Assembly: GCA_013407085.1 (NCBI GenBank)
Contig: JACCGJ010010471.1
Location: 27,522 to 91,521 of the forward strand
Length of the DNA: 64,000 nucleotides
Origin: Atriophallophorus winterbourni
Lineage: Eukaryota > Platyhelminthes > Trematoda > Plagiorchiida > Microphallidae
Direction of reading: 5' to 3'
The first letter of the stretch is position 1. Each line of letters begins with the position of its first letter. Shown here piece after piece: positions 55,575 through 64,000 of this stretch. The notes below the pieces were generated by a model. The model saw nothing but the letters and a program-made list of their open reading frames with translations. It ran no database searches and was not told where the DNA came from. A program made the position numbers and the translations under genes.

Positions 55575-58500
55575 ATGGGCGAATATTCCGGCATTGGTTT
55601 TCTTATCTTCTGTTGCTTCGGTGTATTTTTTTCGTATCTTTATTATGGTATAGTTCAAGAAAAATTGTAAGTTCTGGCTTTGGTTATTTTTTCAGAACAA
55701 AAACTAAATATGGACTTGAAAAAGAACCTTTCACATACTTTTGTTCAATGTTGCTATTCCAATGTGTTATTAATTCTATATTTTCTCTTGTTGGTAATGC
55801 TTAACTCAAATGACTCTTTTAAAGCACTCCGCATAACTCGCGAAACTCGTGGACTGGCTCCAGAACGCTCGTTTGCAAAATGCGGCTTCACCTATGTTGG
55901 TGCCATGTTGTCAAGCAACATGAGCCTTAAATTTGTTTCTTATCCTGTTCAAGTAGTTCACTTGTGAATAATTTTTTTCAGGTAATTAGTAAGTCGGTTA
56001 AGCCCATTCCCGTCATGTGTTTCAATGCTGTTTTTGCTAAGCGAAGATATAACATTCTTGAGTATTTTTTCGTCATAATGATTTGTTGCGGCGTTGTCAT
56101 GTTCCTGTACGACAGAAACAAAGACATTCCCACATCAAATGCTGCATTTGGCTGGGGCGAACTTCTATTAGTATGTTCTATTTTCACGCTAACAACCAGA
56201 TTACTTCGTTATGTCTTGACGGCTTAACTGGCAGCACTCAGGAATCACTCAGTGTATACTCTATCGGGCCATATACTATGATGCTTCACATGAACCTCTG
56301 GTCAATTTTATATCTCCTCTCAGGTAAAAATTGTTTAATTCAAATTCGTTTTCAAGCGAATGCAATCGTACTAGTTGTTTTTTATAATTGTAAAATTTCA
56401 TGAACTATTTGAAAGCATTATTTTTATTTAAAGATTATATATTTCTGTCCGGTGATATTAATTTTTCGCCCTTTCATGCATATTTACTGTCTGGGTCCCG
56501 CATCTGTATAACCCATGTTATTTCAAATACTAGGGACCAAATTTTAAATGAGTAGAATCTACTCCATAAGAAAATAAATGCTTCACGGGGGAGAATATTG
56601 ACTACTTGATGCAGACGTTCGGCGGCTGAATGTTTTCGACTCGTTTTTGCCAGGATTATGCACGTCTGGTGTCAATACCATATTTGCAACTTCGATGACA
56701 GTTACCGCTTCTTAAAACGCACCGGCACAAGCCTCAACATTGCTATTTACCCACGTCGTCTACTGATTGAGACATCCCGCTCATGAACACCGTAAGGTTA
56801 CCAGATTAAGCGTAATATGCGACATCTGGTTTCGACTGGAAACAAGGTTTTGGTTGTCATTCAGTAACATGGAAGCGCAGCAGGAAAAAGGGTGTGGCTC
56901 GGTACAGTGGCAACGATGTACGAATTTATAAACCTGGATACAGACAAAGTGCCTTCCAGTCACCGAACGTAGGCTAAAAGCATGTCAGGTTACCTAGACA
57001 TACTCAAATATTTCCAACTAAAAACCGCAGAGAGACTATAGCGCGTTACCACAAACCAATATTGCACAATATTACCTGGGTAGTACAGAAATCCTACCTG
57101 ATTTCGCATGATTAAAAACAAAATCGTTTTAAAATCAGTAACAATGTCGTCAATTCTTATTTCTGTATTGTGCCCTTGTTTATTTGTTTCTCAGCATTAT
57201 ATCTCTTTTAAAGTTGTGCAAAATATAATATAACCTAATCCGCAATATGTCCGTTGTGAGCTCCCAAATCTCTAGCAAGCAAGGTCTGGTACAGTTTTAT
57301 AGATTGCGTGCGGGTTGTACTTTTCCAACCTTGAACAAAAAATTAGAATTGTGGTACTAACAGAGAAATCTTTGTTCTATCTGTTTTCATTTGTAAGAAA
57401 TCTAGCGCAGATCACAACTACCACAATTTCAATTTATTGTAAGGGATTGTTCGTTAAATTCAAATTGTTTGCTTTTCAACTAAGCTACAGTTCGAGTTAC
57501 TTATCATTCTCGCCATATGCAATAGAGATTTATAACGCGTTACGTGCAGCCATATTAGCTTGTGACAATGTTTCTGGGGATAGCATTTTTCATGTCCTGC
57601 TAAATTTACTTATACTAAAAATTCTGTATTTTAAAGTTTTGGATATGCAAAATATTGCTTAATGTACTATATTGTATTTCGTTTTTAGACATTATGAACC
57701 GTTTTTAAACTCCGATTACAAATAATATCAAATTCATTTCTGATTGTCGCTTCACAATTTTGACAACTCGCAGTGTTATTTGTCTTTATGCTGTGTTTCG
57801 CCGTGCGATATAAATTGCTGCGACTCAACACTGTTTCTTATACATGCAAGTGTTTGCGTTACCTAAAAATATCATGGCCCCCACTAGCCGTCGTCATTCA
57901 GTATTCAATTTGCTTCCTACCCAGGTATCTGTAATACAACGCTCTCCATTTATGATCAACTTCTTCCGGTCTCGTTATTTCAAATTTCATTTATGTAAGG
58001 ACCCGGACGTTGCGTAGTAATATTTACTTGAAAATTGTCATCACACAAATGTATTCTGTGCATCAGTTATCACATACTTAGCCAGTATATTAACATCGTT
58101 TGCTCGTCGTGGATGGTCGATCATTCAACTTGCGTTAAATGTGTGTTTTATTCTTATTGTTTGTCACAATCAGATCTGTCTAGGCCTGGGCAACCTGACA
58201 GTAACTTCGCCCACGTGCAGTCTCTGACTGTGCGGCACTGCGTGGATCAGGCTTGTGCTTTCATACATACATACAGTATTAATGCTTAAACATTATTGTT
58301 TACGGTGCCTTTTATGTTTAGGTGAAAAATACATATATACACATACTGAATAGTAAATATAAATTTCCTTACATTTTAGCGATAGTACTTACCGGTGAAT
58401 TTAAAATTTTCTTGCTATTCGTGAGCAAGCATCCTGAAGTTCTCTCGACTCTTTTCCTGTTTGGGTTGTCGAGTGCCGTTGGCCAGGTTCGTCATTTTGT

Positions 58501-58890
58501 CCTGCTACTTCTACATTTTTAATTCCATTCGATGCCATATTTGCAATTCAAATCAATTAAAGCAAACATTCAAATAACACATCTGAATCATAACACGATT
58601 GACAGTTACTCTATTTCATGTAAATGATTCGAGCCACCGGTCCTTGACCAATTTGGTAAGATTTACTTTCACTTTATACTTACCATGATAACACATCATG
58701 CACATTGCCGCTGTAAAGGTGGGTCTGAGTGAGTGGTATCCCATCGCAAAATGATGCAATCATTGTGTTAAATAAAGGTTTTTGAAGTGCACTGTATTTC
58801 ATTACCGATGTTTGTCATCATCAGGTGGAGACAGTAAATTAGGTTCAATGAGCCTTGAAACTGGAAATATTGTTAACAAAATCATGATTT

Positions 58891-58932
<42 letters not shown>

Positions 58933-59805
58933 GCGATTGGCATTATGTCTGCTTCGAATGCTCGATTATTCTTATTTTTCAATATTAATTCACGTAGATT
59001 CGTCTCAGCTGTGCAGGACTGAATAGTTTGTTAGTTTGGAACTGGTAATTTTGGTGTATCTCAATCCTATCTCTAACTATTTACGTTGATAATGGGCATT
59101 TCCATCTGCTTTAGTAGAACCAAATCTCACTCAAACGGGACGGCCTTATTCTGGTTGCAGTTCACAGATCTCTCAGCAATAACTTTGATCGATTCCTCTC
59201 CGTTGTCGTCACGGCGACACGTTTCAATCAATAGTTTTTCCATTTACTTCTCATGAGAGACTGTCTCAGCTTTTATGTAGAGCATTTCCCATCACCCATT
59301 TTCCAATGACTTGCCAAAGATACTCGTAAGTCATCCATTTTACGATCATGTTTATGAGGCTACTCGGTGTTGTGGTACCAATACAACACCTATTTCGGAT
59401 CTAACCATCAAAGTGGTTTGTATTCTGGCATTCTAAGATTTCATTTATAAGGTGATATGCCTTCATAGATTATTGGGCATGTAATGATACTCCATAAACT
59501 CATCTATCATATATTTGGCATTGTTGGATAATTATTTTTCGTTTCAGGTGTTTCTGTTCACTTTAATAACGAACTTTGGCTCTTTAACCTGTGCTGTCGT
59601 GACAACAACTCGCAAGTTTTTTACTGTATTGGCCTCGGCGATCCTATTCAAGCATGTGATCACCACACGTCAATGGGCAGGTGTCGTTCTTGTCTTTTCC
59701 GGAATACTTTTAAACCAATTGTTTGCGAAGAAAAAGCGGGTTTCCACCCTCGATAAGTCTTCTTTGATGGAGGTAACTTCGAATTCAACCAAAAAACACT
59801 TATGA
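55575..59805 (+). CDS. SLC35B1: SLC35B1-like ER nucleotide (ATP/ADP-type) transporter, seven exons
   Basis: Exons: 55575-55666, 55696-55793, 55825-55952, 55982-56170, 56200-56323, 58380-58486 and 59548-59805. All introns are GT-AG. The joined frame is 996 nt, 331 residues, against about 322 in human SLC35B1. The protein is a multi-span membrane carrier of the UAA/SLC35B family. The vertebrate member exchanges ER ADP for cytosolic ATP, and relatives were described as UDP-galactose transporters. Landmarks: YYGIVQEKLT (24-33), YVGAMLSSN (about 87-95), KPIPVM (113-118), WGELLL (164-169), DGLTGSTQE (176-184), TTTRKFFT (265-272). It ends KKHL, a dilysine ER-retrieval signal. The start at 55575 was chosen because it gives a short cytosolic N-terminus before the first membrane span. 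No stops lie within exons. I am confident of family, less so of the exact substrate. Confidence 0.9.
55667..55695 (+). other. Micro-intron 1, 29 bp
   Basis: GTAAGT...TTTTTTCAG, phase 2. It is required to keep the SLC35B1 frame between QEKL and TKTKYG. Confidence 0.88.
55794..55824 (+). other. Micro-intron 2, 31 bp
   Basis: GTAATG...TTTTAAAG, phase 1. Removing it restores both frame and expected family length between CVINSIFSLV and ALRITRE. Confidence 0.82.
55953..55981 (+). other. Micro-intron 3, 29 bp
   Basis: GTAGTT...TTTTTTTCAG, phase 0. It joins SYPVQ to VISKSVKPIPVM. Confidence 0.9.
56171..56199 (+). other. Micro-intron 4, 29 bp
   Basis: GTATGT...AACCAG, phase 0. It joins WGELLL to ITSLCLDGLTG. 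Confidence 0.9.
56324..58379 (+). other. Intron 5 of SLC35B1-like gene, 2056 bp
   Basis: Donor GTAAAA and acceptor ACATTTTAG, phase 1. It contains a decayed RTE-like fragment near 56590-57000. The open frame at 57315-57662 has no recognised motif. The rest appears non-coding. Confidence 0.8.
56590..57000 (+). mobile_element. Decayed RTE (SR2-like) fragment in intron 5
   Basis: ADVRRLNVFD at about 56610 matches the RTE block that follows YGCETW in SR2-like proteins. After frame changes, WCQYHICNFDDSYR and WKRSRKKGV resemble the next conserved blocks. The evidence is short and frameshifted, and the element ends are not visible. Confidence 0.4.
58780..58870 (-). repeat. Second copy of the hammerhead-like repeat
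   Basis: The minus strand reads AGGCTCATTGAACCTAATTT, then ACTGTCTCCACCTGATGA, then TGACAAACATC. It is homologous to 6637-6700. Here the GAAAC box is degenerate (ATGAAAT, offset), so this copy is probably inactive. Confidence 0.45.
58895..58931. repeat. (TA)n microsatellite in intron 6
   Basis: About 36 bp of TA dinucleotides. Confidence 0.95.
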
Positions 59806-61391
59806 CATCATACTCTGTTCCCTTTATCGTGTTTTTCTACTGCATTGTGATCACAATCTCTTCGTGCTTGTTGGGCAGTTTTCACTTACAAGTCACTGTT
59901 TCGATACACGAATTTTTGCCTTCAATTCTGTTCTGGCTCATTTTATTGGGTGGTTTACTTCATGGATTTTCAATGTAAATTTTGAGTCCCATTGAACCAC
60001 GTTGTTGTGTTCAATCTATCACACGTCCGAAGTCATATCATTTTAGTCCAGACATAAAGTCTTATTAAAGTTGTAAAGTTTCCTCTTAAAATTTTATCAA
60101 GCAAAATGTTTTTGGTTTAGCCGATCTTTTACAACTGTCATTTCGGATCTACTTTAGTGGTTAGATTGGTAGATTTGTGATGCATAAACACATTATGTGG
60201 TCCTCAATTTTGTGGCTTATTCCCGTTGAATTCTATATATTCTTTCTTCGTTTGCTTGTATTTCATGTTGGATTGTTTTGAGGATTCCATTTTCTCGATC
60301 GATTAAGTCATCCTTTAATTTTCAGTCACATCGATCATCTTATAGCTGTTTTTCGTCGCAATTTCAACGTTCTAGACTCCAGATCAAGCAAAATGATATA
60401 GACCTATATATCTATATGAAGGGTAAAATCGATCAGTAATGCAAACAAATTTTGGTGCTAGTATGCTGTTTGTTCTTTATTTTATTTGCTTTTCTCTGGC
60501 AAAGTGGACTCCATGGGATACAGCTTCGTTTTACTCGTGATTACATAGTAAATACAATACGTCAGTACATGTTGACGCCTGCCTCTAATTTAACATGAAG
60601 GCAAGTCGCCGGGGGTAATATAGTGAAAGATGTTACAAATATGTTATGCGTTAATTACATTCCGTAACTCAGTGGTGGAAATACAAAACAGTCTGCTACT
60701 AACCTCCGACTTGTGCATTTTTGTTTTTTTTATTCCTGGTAGATCTTTGTTAGCCTATATGAAAATGGTTGTACCGTAAACAATTAGCGGGTGTATAACC
60801 ATATATTAAATGGGATCCCCCTCCAATTCCGCTCTTGTAGGCGAGGGTGATACTAGATTTAAGGTGTGAAGTAAGTCGGCGACGCAAAATCTGGTTTCTT
60901 TTATGTGGATTCTTTGCGAAGTCAAAGGTAGACGAATCCTTGAATCGAACTACGCTCTCACATTTGAGGATTCGATGTGAGGTGGTATCCATCTAAAGAG
61001 ACTGTGAAAACACAGATGTTTGCTGGAAAATTGAACGCCGTTTTCTGCTAGATGTCCTGTATCGTTTGCGTAACAAACTGTAATATCTTATAAGAGTGTC
61101 CGTCTTTGTACTAAATAACTTGAGTACAAATAATCATCAAGTAGACTGCTATACATATATTTAGTCAATGTTTTTGTTAGGATCCCCCCTTTGCTTTGGA
61201 TCTGTGAACATTCTTTTTGGCACATACGGGCATTGTATACTTCGTGATTCGTTTAGTTTGTGATAGTCCTCATCGGTAACAGATTGAAAATCTGACGAAG
61301 TTGACCGATGCATTTAACTTTTGTTCTACTCTCGTTAGAGCTCAGAAGCGTTTCATATCATCTACCACAGTTGGGACTGAAACCCATTCAG
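59806..61391. other. Downstream of the host gene, mostly non-coding
   Basis: It includes the probable 3' UTR of the transporter gene, with ATTAAA at 60064-60069 as a candidate polyadenylation signal. A minus-strand frame at 60750-60992 (80 codons) has no recognised motif. No repeat partner was found in the window. Confidence 0.4.
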
Positions 61392-61434
61392 GTAGCATCC
61401 GCCTACTGGCAGTCAACCAGTAGGCGGATGCTAC
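61392..61434. repeat. Perfect 18-bp inverted repeat (hairpin), 7-base loop
   Basis: Arm GTAGCATCCGCCTACTGG (61392-61409), loop CAGTCAA, and exact complementary arm 61417-61434. It is GC-rich within AT-rich surroundings. It is not part of any recognised gene. Confidence 0.9.
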
Positions 61435-61934
61435 TGATTCCAGATTGCCAAATATGAACAACTTTGTGAATACTCAAAGTCCTCGGTAATAATAAGTGGT
61501 TTTGTAAATAAAATCTTAAAAACCGTTTCTTTTTGTGTTAGACTAGGCTTTATCCAAACGGAATGCCAGGAGCTGGTCATTTCTTCGGCCAAGACATCTT
61601 AATGGTGCGTTTACGAATTAACTAGAAAGGTAACACTACTCATAAGTAAGCAAAATATGCGTCTGAGCGATCCCGATTATGGACCGTGGCAGGCTACAAC
61701 CCGCCAGAGTACAAAGACGAACCTCGTGGGTTATCAACGGTTTACTGGTTTTATGCTTGTGAAGTAAAGTCGCACTCAGAATAAGATATACGCATTTCGT
61801 GAATTCTAACGAGAAATAAAATGGCGCCCTGAGCTTCCATTTTGCATAGGGGTTATTAACATTTTTTGTAAATTTAGAACGGCCTGGTAACGGTGACTAC
61901 TGTCATGCCCCACAACCTTCCACTGAAGATATTT
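61435..61934. other. Non-coding stretch
   Basis: No feature recognised. Confidence 0.35.
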
Positions 61935-62150
61935 TTAAATGGATTCATATTATGTATTCTCATCTCAACACTGCCTGCATGAACTAAGAGCGGTAAATCC
62001 CAATGTAACACGTCGGAGAATTCCAAACTTGCATTCAGCTCAATACAGACGACAACGAGGAATTAATTTTATTTGGATAATACTAACGCAGACAACCCAG
62101 CCATGCAAACGATTATTACACATAGCACACAACTTGGTAGTTATGAACAA
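61935..62150 (+). mobile_element. Small CR1-like RT fragment
   Basis: It encodes NLHSAQYRRQRGINFIWIILTQTTQPCKRLLHIAHN, matching LNLHSAEYRRKRGALIFIWTVL...HPCGHLFHLSHN of the fragment at 42034-42886. Both ends are lost. Confidence 0.65.
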
Positions 62151-62344
62151 TATAACAGGCTCATTTACGGTAAATAAGCGTTTTCTTTCTGCACTATATA
62201 ATTCTCCAACAGTTGGCTGACTCATGTTGTACTATCTGATACCGCTGACGTTTTTACGATTTCACTTGATTTCTACGTGGAAAAGCATGTTTTTGTGTTT
62301 TGATATTGGTCCTTATCAATAATCAGTATTTGCATGCATTTCAT

Positions 62345-62372
62345 CACACATCCCATGACCGGTTTCGTGCTG
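62345..62372 (-). repeat. Truncated hammerhead-like core at an element boundary
   Basis: The minus strand reads GCAAACAGCACGAAACCGG, that is an AAACA loop, stem strand GCAC and the GAAAC box. The 5' part that should carry CTGATGA is cut off where the CR1-like element begins at about 62373. Confidence 0.35.
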
Positions 62373-62485
62373 TTTGCACTTTCAAACACGGTTGCCCTAA
62401 GTGAAATAAGTGTCACTGAGAAACGCGTCCTCCAAGGTTTATTTAAACTTAAAACCGGAAAGTCTCCTGGGGCCGACGGAAAATA

Positions 62486-63268
62486 TTGAAGCAATTTGTG
62501 AGTTTGCTATACAAACCACTCACTTACTTGTTCGAGCAAACACTGGCAAGCGGAGTGATTCCTACAGATTGGAAACGCGGAATAATTTCTCCAAGTTACA
62601 AAGGTGGAAATCGCTCCGATGTTTCCAATTACCGACCCGTTACTCTGTTACCAGTGATTTCAAAATTACTTGAGCGACTCATTTTTGACGATCTAATGAA
62701 ACACTTCGAGAATAATCAGTTGCTTTCGAGGAACCAGCATGGATTCAGACGAAATTATTCCTGTTTGTCTAATTTACTGGTAACGCTAGATGATTGGACA
62801 AAATCGGTAGATAAAGGACAAGCAATACACGCGTGCTACTTAGATATATCAAAAGCATTCGATCGTGTTGACCATTCCCTACTACTGCAGAAGCTTGAAA
62901 GGCTTGGTATTACTGGAAAGTTGCTGGATTGCCTAAATGACTACCTAACAAATCGCACTAACCAGGTACGTGTTGATGGTGCATTATCCAAACCAATTGC
63001 AGCAACTAGCGGAGTTCCCCAAGGTTCAGTCCTTGGTCCGATCCTCTTTCTGGTTTATGTCAATGAAATACCGGAAATTGTTCGATGTAACATTTCATTA
63101 TTTGCGGACGACATTAAGATTTGGCGCAGCATTCGTAGTCCAGAAGACTGTCTGCTATTACAAAAGGATCTTGATACGCTTCACAGCTGGTCGTTGAAGA
63201 ACAAACTGCCGTTTAACTTCAACAAATGCAGGATCATGAATGTGGGGAATCGAGTAGAGTACACATAG
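62486..63268 (+). CDS. CR1-like reverse transcriptase catalytic core, 260-codon open block
   Basis: The frame has YKPLTYLFEQTLASGVIPTD, GNRSDVSNYRPVTLLP, NQHGFRRNYSCLSNLL, YLDISKAFDRVDH, SGVPQGSVLGPILF and LFADDIKIW. All expected catalytic blocks are present, including the region destroyed by frameshift in the 1782-5865 copy. It ends at a TAG at 63266-63268, just after RVEYT. The apparent start is internal; the natural N-terminal endonuclease is missing, so a functional ORF2 protein is not made. Confidence 0.85.
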   Translation: MKQFVSLLYKPLTYLFEQTLASGVIPTDWKRGIISPSYKGGNRSDVSNYRPVTLLPVISKLLERLIFDDLMKHFENNQLLSRNQHGFRRNYSCLSNLLVTLDDWTKSVDKGQAIHACYLDISKAFDRVDHSLLLQKLERLGITGKLLDCLNDYLTNRTNQVRVDGALSKPIAATSGVPQGSVLGPILFLVYVNEIPEIVRCNISLFADDIKIWRSIRSPEDCLLLQKDLDTLHSWSLKNKLPFNFNKCRIMNVGNRVEYT

Positions 63269-63893
63269 GCTCGCATGTCCTTGAAAATTGCATTGAAGAA
63301 AAAGATTTAGGTGTCTGGATATGCTCCAGTTTATAAACCACTTCAAACTAACACTGCCTTTAAAAAAGCAACACGTGTTCTAAATCTACTCAAACGTGTA
63401 TTTGGGAAATTTTCGCCCAAGATATTCCCAAGGATCATGAATACATACTTGAGACCAGTCATGGAATACGGGGTGCAGTCATGGTCTCCGTGGCTCAAGA
63501 GGGATGTGGAACTTATGCAGCGAATCTATCATCGCTCAACGAAACTACTTCTCAGCATCCGAAACAAACCATATAAAGAAAGGATAGCTCAACTGAATCT
63601 GTTCGATTTTCCCTATCGACGAATCAAAGGAGAGCTTATCTAACTTTACAAAACATTCCATACCCCGAACCATCCCTTACAGGATTTATTCACGCGAAGG
63701 GATACGAGGAATTATCGGACCCATGAATATCTGCTGGTCGTACCCCATTCCCGCCTGAACTTTAGAAGGTATTTTTACTCTGTCCGTGTCTGTTTTACTT
63801 GGAACAGTTTACCTTCAACCGTTGCCTACGCCACTAGCTTGCATGATTTAAAACGAAATTAGACGAATTTTTATTGCATTATTCGTTTCCAGA
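63269..63893 (+). pseudogene. RT thumb and C-terminus of CR1-like element, broken
   Basis: Block 63311-63643 (110 codons) has KKATRVLNLLKRVFGKF, RIMNTYLRPVMEYGVQSWSPW and RNKPYKERIAQLNLFDF. It ends at a stop after RRIKGELI. Later pieces give WNSLPSTV and the end YTV. It corresponds to 2499-1891 on the minus strand. Confidence 0.83.
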
Positions 63894-64000
63894 ACACTTA
63901 TATACTGTTTAATCTATGTTCTTATATTGTTTATACACTTAAATATCAATTTTACCATCCTATGGTTGGTGTTAAGTTTGTTGCTTTTTAGACCATTAAA

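Larger units (their letters stand above)
58487..59547 (+). other. Intron 6 of SLC35B1-like gene, 1061 bp
   Basis: Donor GTTCGT (weak after the GT) and acceptor TTTCGTTTCAG, phase 0. It holds a ribozyme-like repeat (minus strand, 58780-58870) and a (TA)n tract at 58895-58931. Confidence 0.8.
62373..64000 (+). mobile_element. CR1-like retrotransposon, 5'-truncated
   Basis: Nearly identical to the minus-strand copy at 1782-5865 from the RT start (TLSNTVALSE) to the 3' UTR; the window ends just before its tail repeats. It begins abruptly inside ORF2, as 5'-truncated insertions do. A small deletion removes the ITPKILK part of the finger region near 62483. The catalytic region is intact. Confidence 0.88.

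Noticed and set aside
55680..55967. Single 95-codon exon reading through 55794-55824
   Set aside because: It would need a frameshift against the preceding exon and adds residues absent from the family; a 31-bp intron explains both frame and length.
57315..57662. 115-codon open frame in intron 5
   Set aside because: Low complexity, no motif, lies within the long intron of the transporter; judged chance.
60750..60992. 80-codon minus-strand frame downstream of the host gene
   Set aside because: No recognisable domain, no splice context, no repeat partner; not enough to call a gene.

Overview
The window is eukaryotic, animal-type DNA. It most likely comes from a digenean fluke (Trematoda). Three things point there: a spliced host gene whose first four introns are only 29-31 bp, a 5'-end micro-intron pattern known from flukes and schistosomes; Ty3/gypsy elements of the CsRn1/Boudicca kind, one with the unusual CHCC Gag finger; and many CR1/SR1-like and RTE-like non-LTR retrotransposons. 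No prokaryotic feature was seen. The species cannot be named from the sequence.

Host gene: only one cellular gene can be supported. It is a seven-exon SLC35B1-type ER nucleotide transporter on the + strand (55575-59805). Its spliced frame is 331 codons with a C-terminal KKHL dilysine retrieval signal. Four introns of 29, 31, 29 and 29 bp are followed by two of 2056 and 1061 bp.

Layout: 1-1330, 3' part of a CR1-like element (+). 1782-5865, near full-length CR1-like element (-) inside a segment that exists uninterrupted at 8637-9300. 7150-7730, CR1-like fragment. 7858-8630 and 13633-14393, a duplicated non-coding segment. 9301-13325, near full-length RTE-like element (-) next to a (TA)n tract. 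16190-22225, a pile of minus-strand CR1-like fragments. 22905-25660, plus-strand CR1-like fragments. 27111-29469, an LTR-bounded element on the minus strand that carries one non-pol ORF. 29470-33505, a gypsy element with a 762-codon open pol block. 33506-35352, CR1-like (-). 35353-47597, a nested block: an old gypsy element split in its gag by a second gypsy element with paired 303-bp LTRs, which was itself split by an RTE-like insertion and by a CR1-like insertion. 47800-55066, CR1-like fragments, a 44-bp minisatellite and an 853-bp pogo/Tigger-like MITE. 55575-59805, host gene. 61392-61434, a perfect hairpin. 62373-64000, a CR1-like copy nearly identical to the one at 1782-5865 but inverted.

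How it works together: nearly all coding capacity belongs to selfish elements, and nearly all of it is broken by stops, frameshifts, truncations or later insertions. The longest open blocks are the gypsy pol at 30898-33186 and CR1-like RT blocks at 33501-34853 and 62486-63268. The nesting gives a relative insertion order. The host gene sits in a less repeat-laden stretch, with one decayed RTE-like piece and one ribozyme-like repeat in its two long introns.
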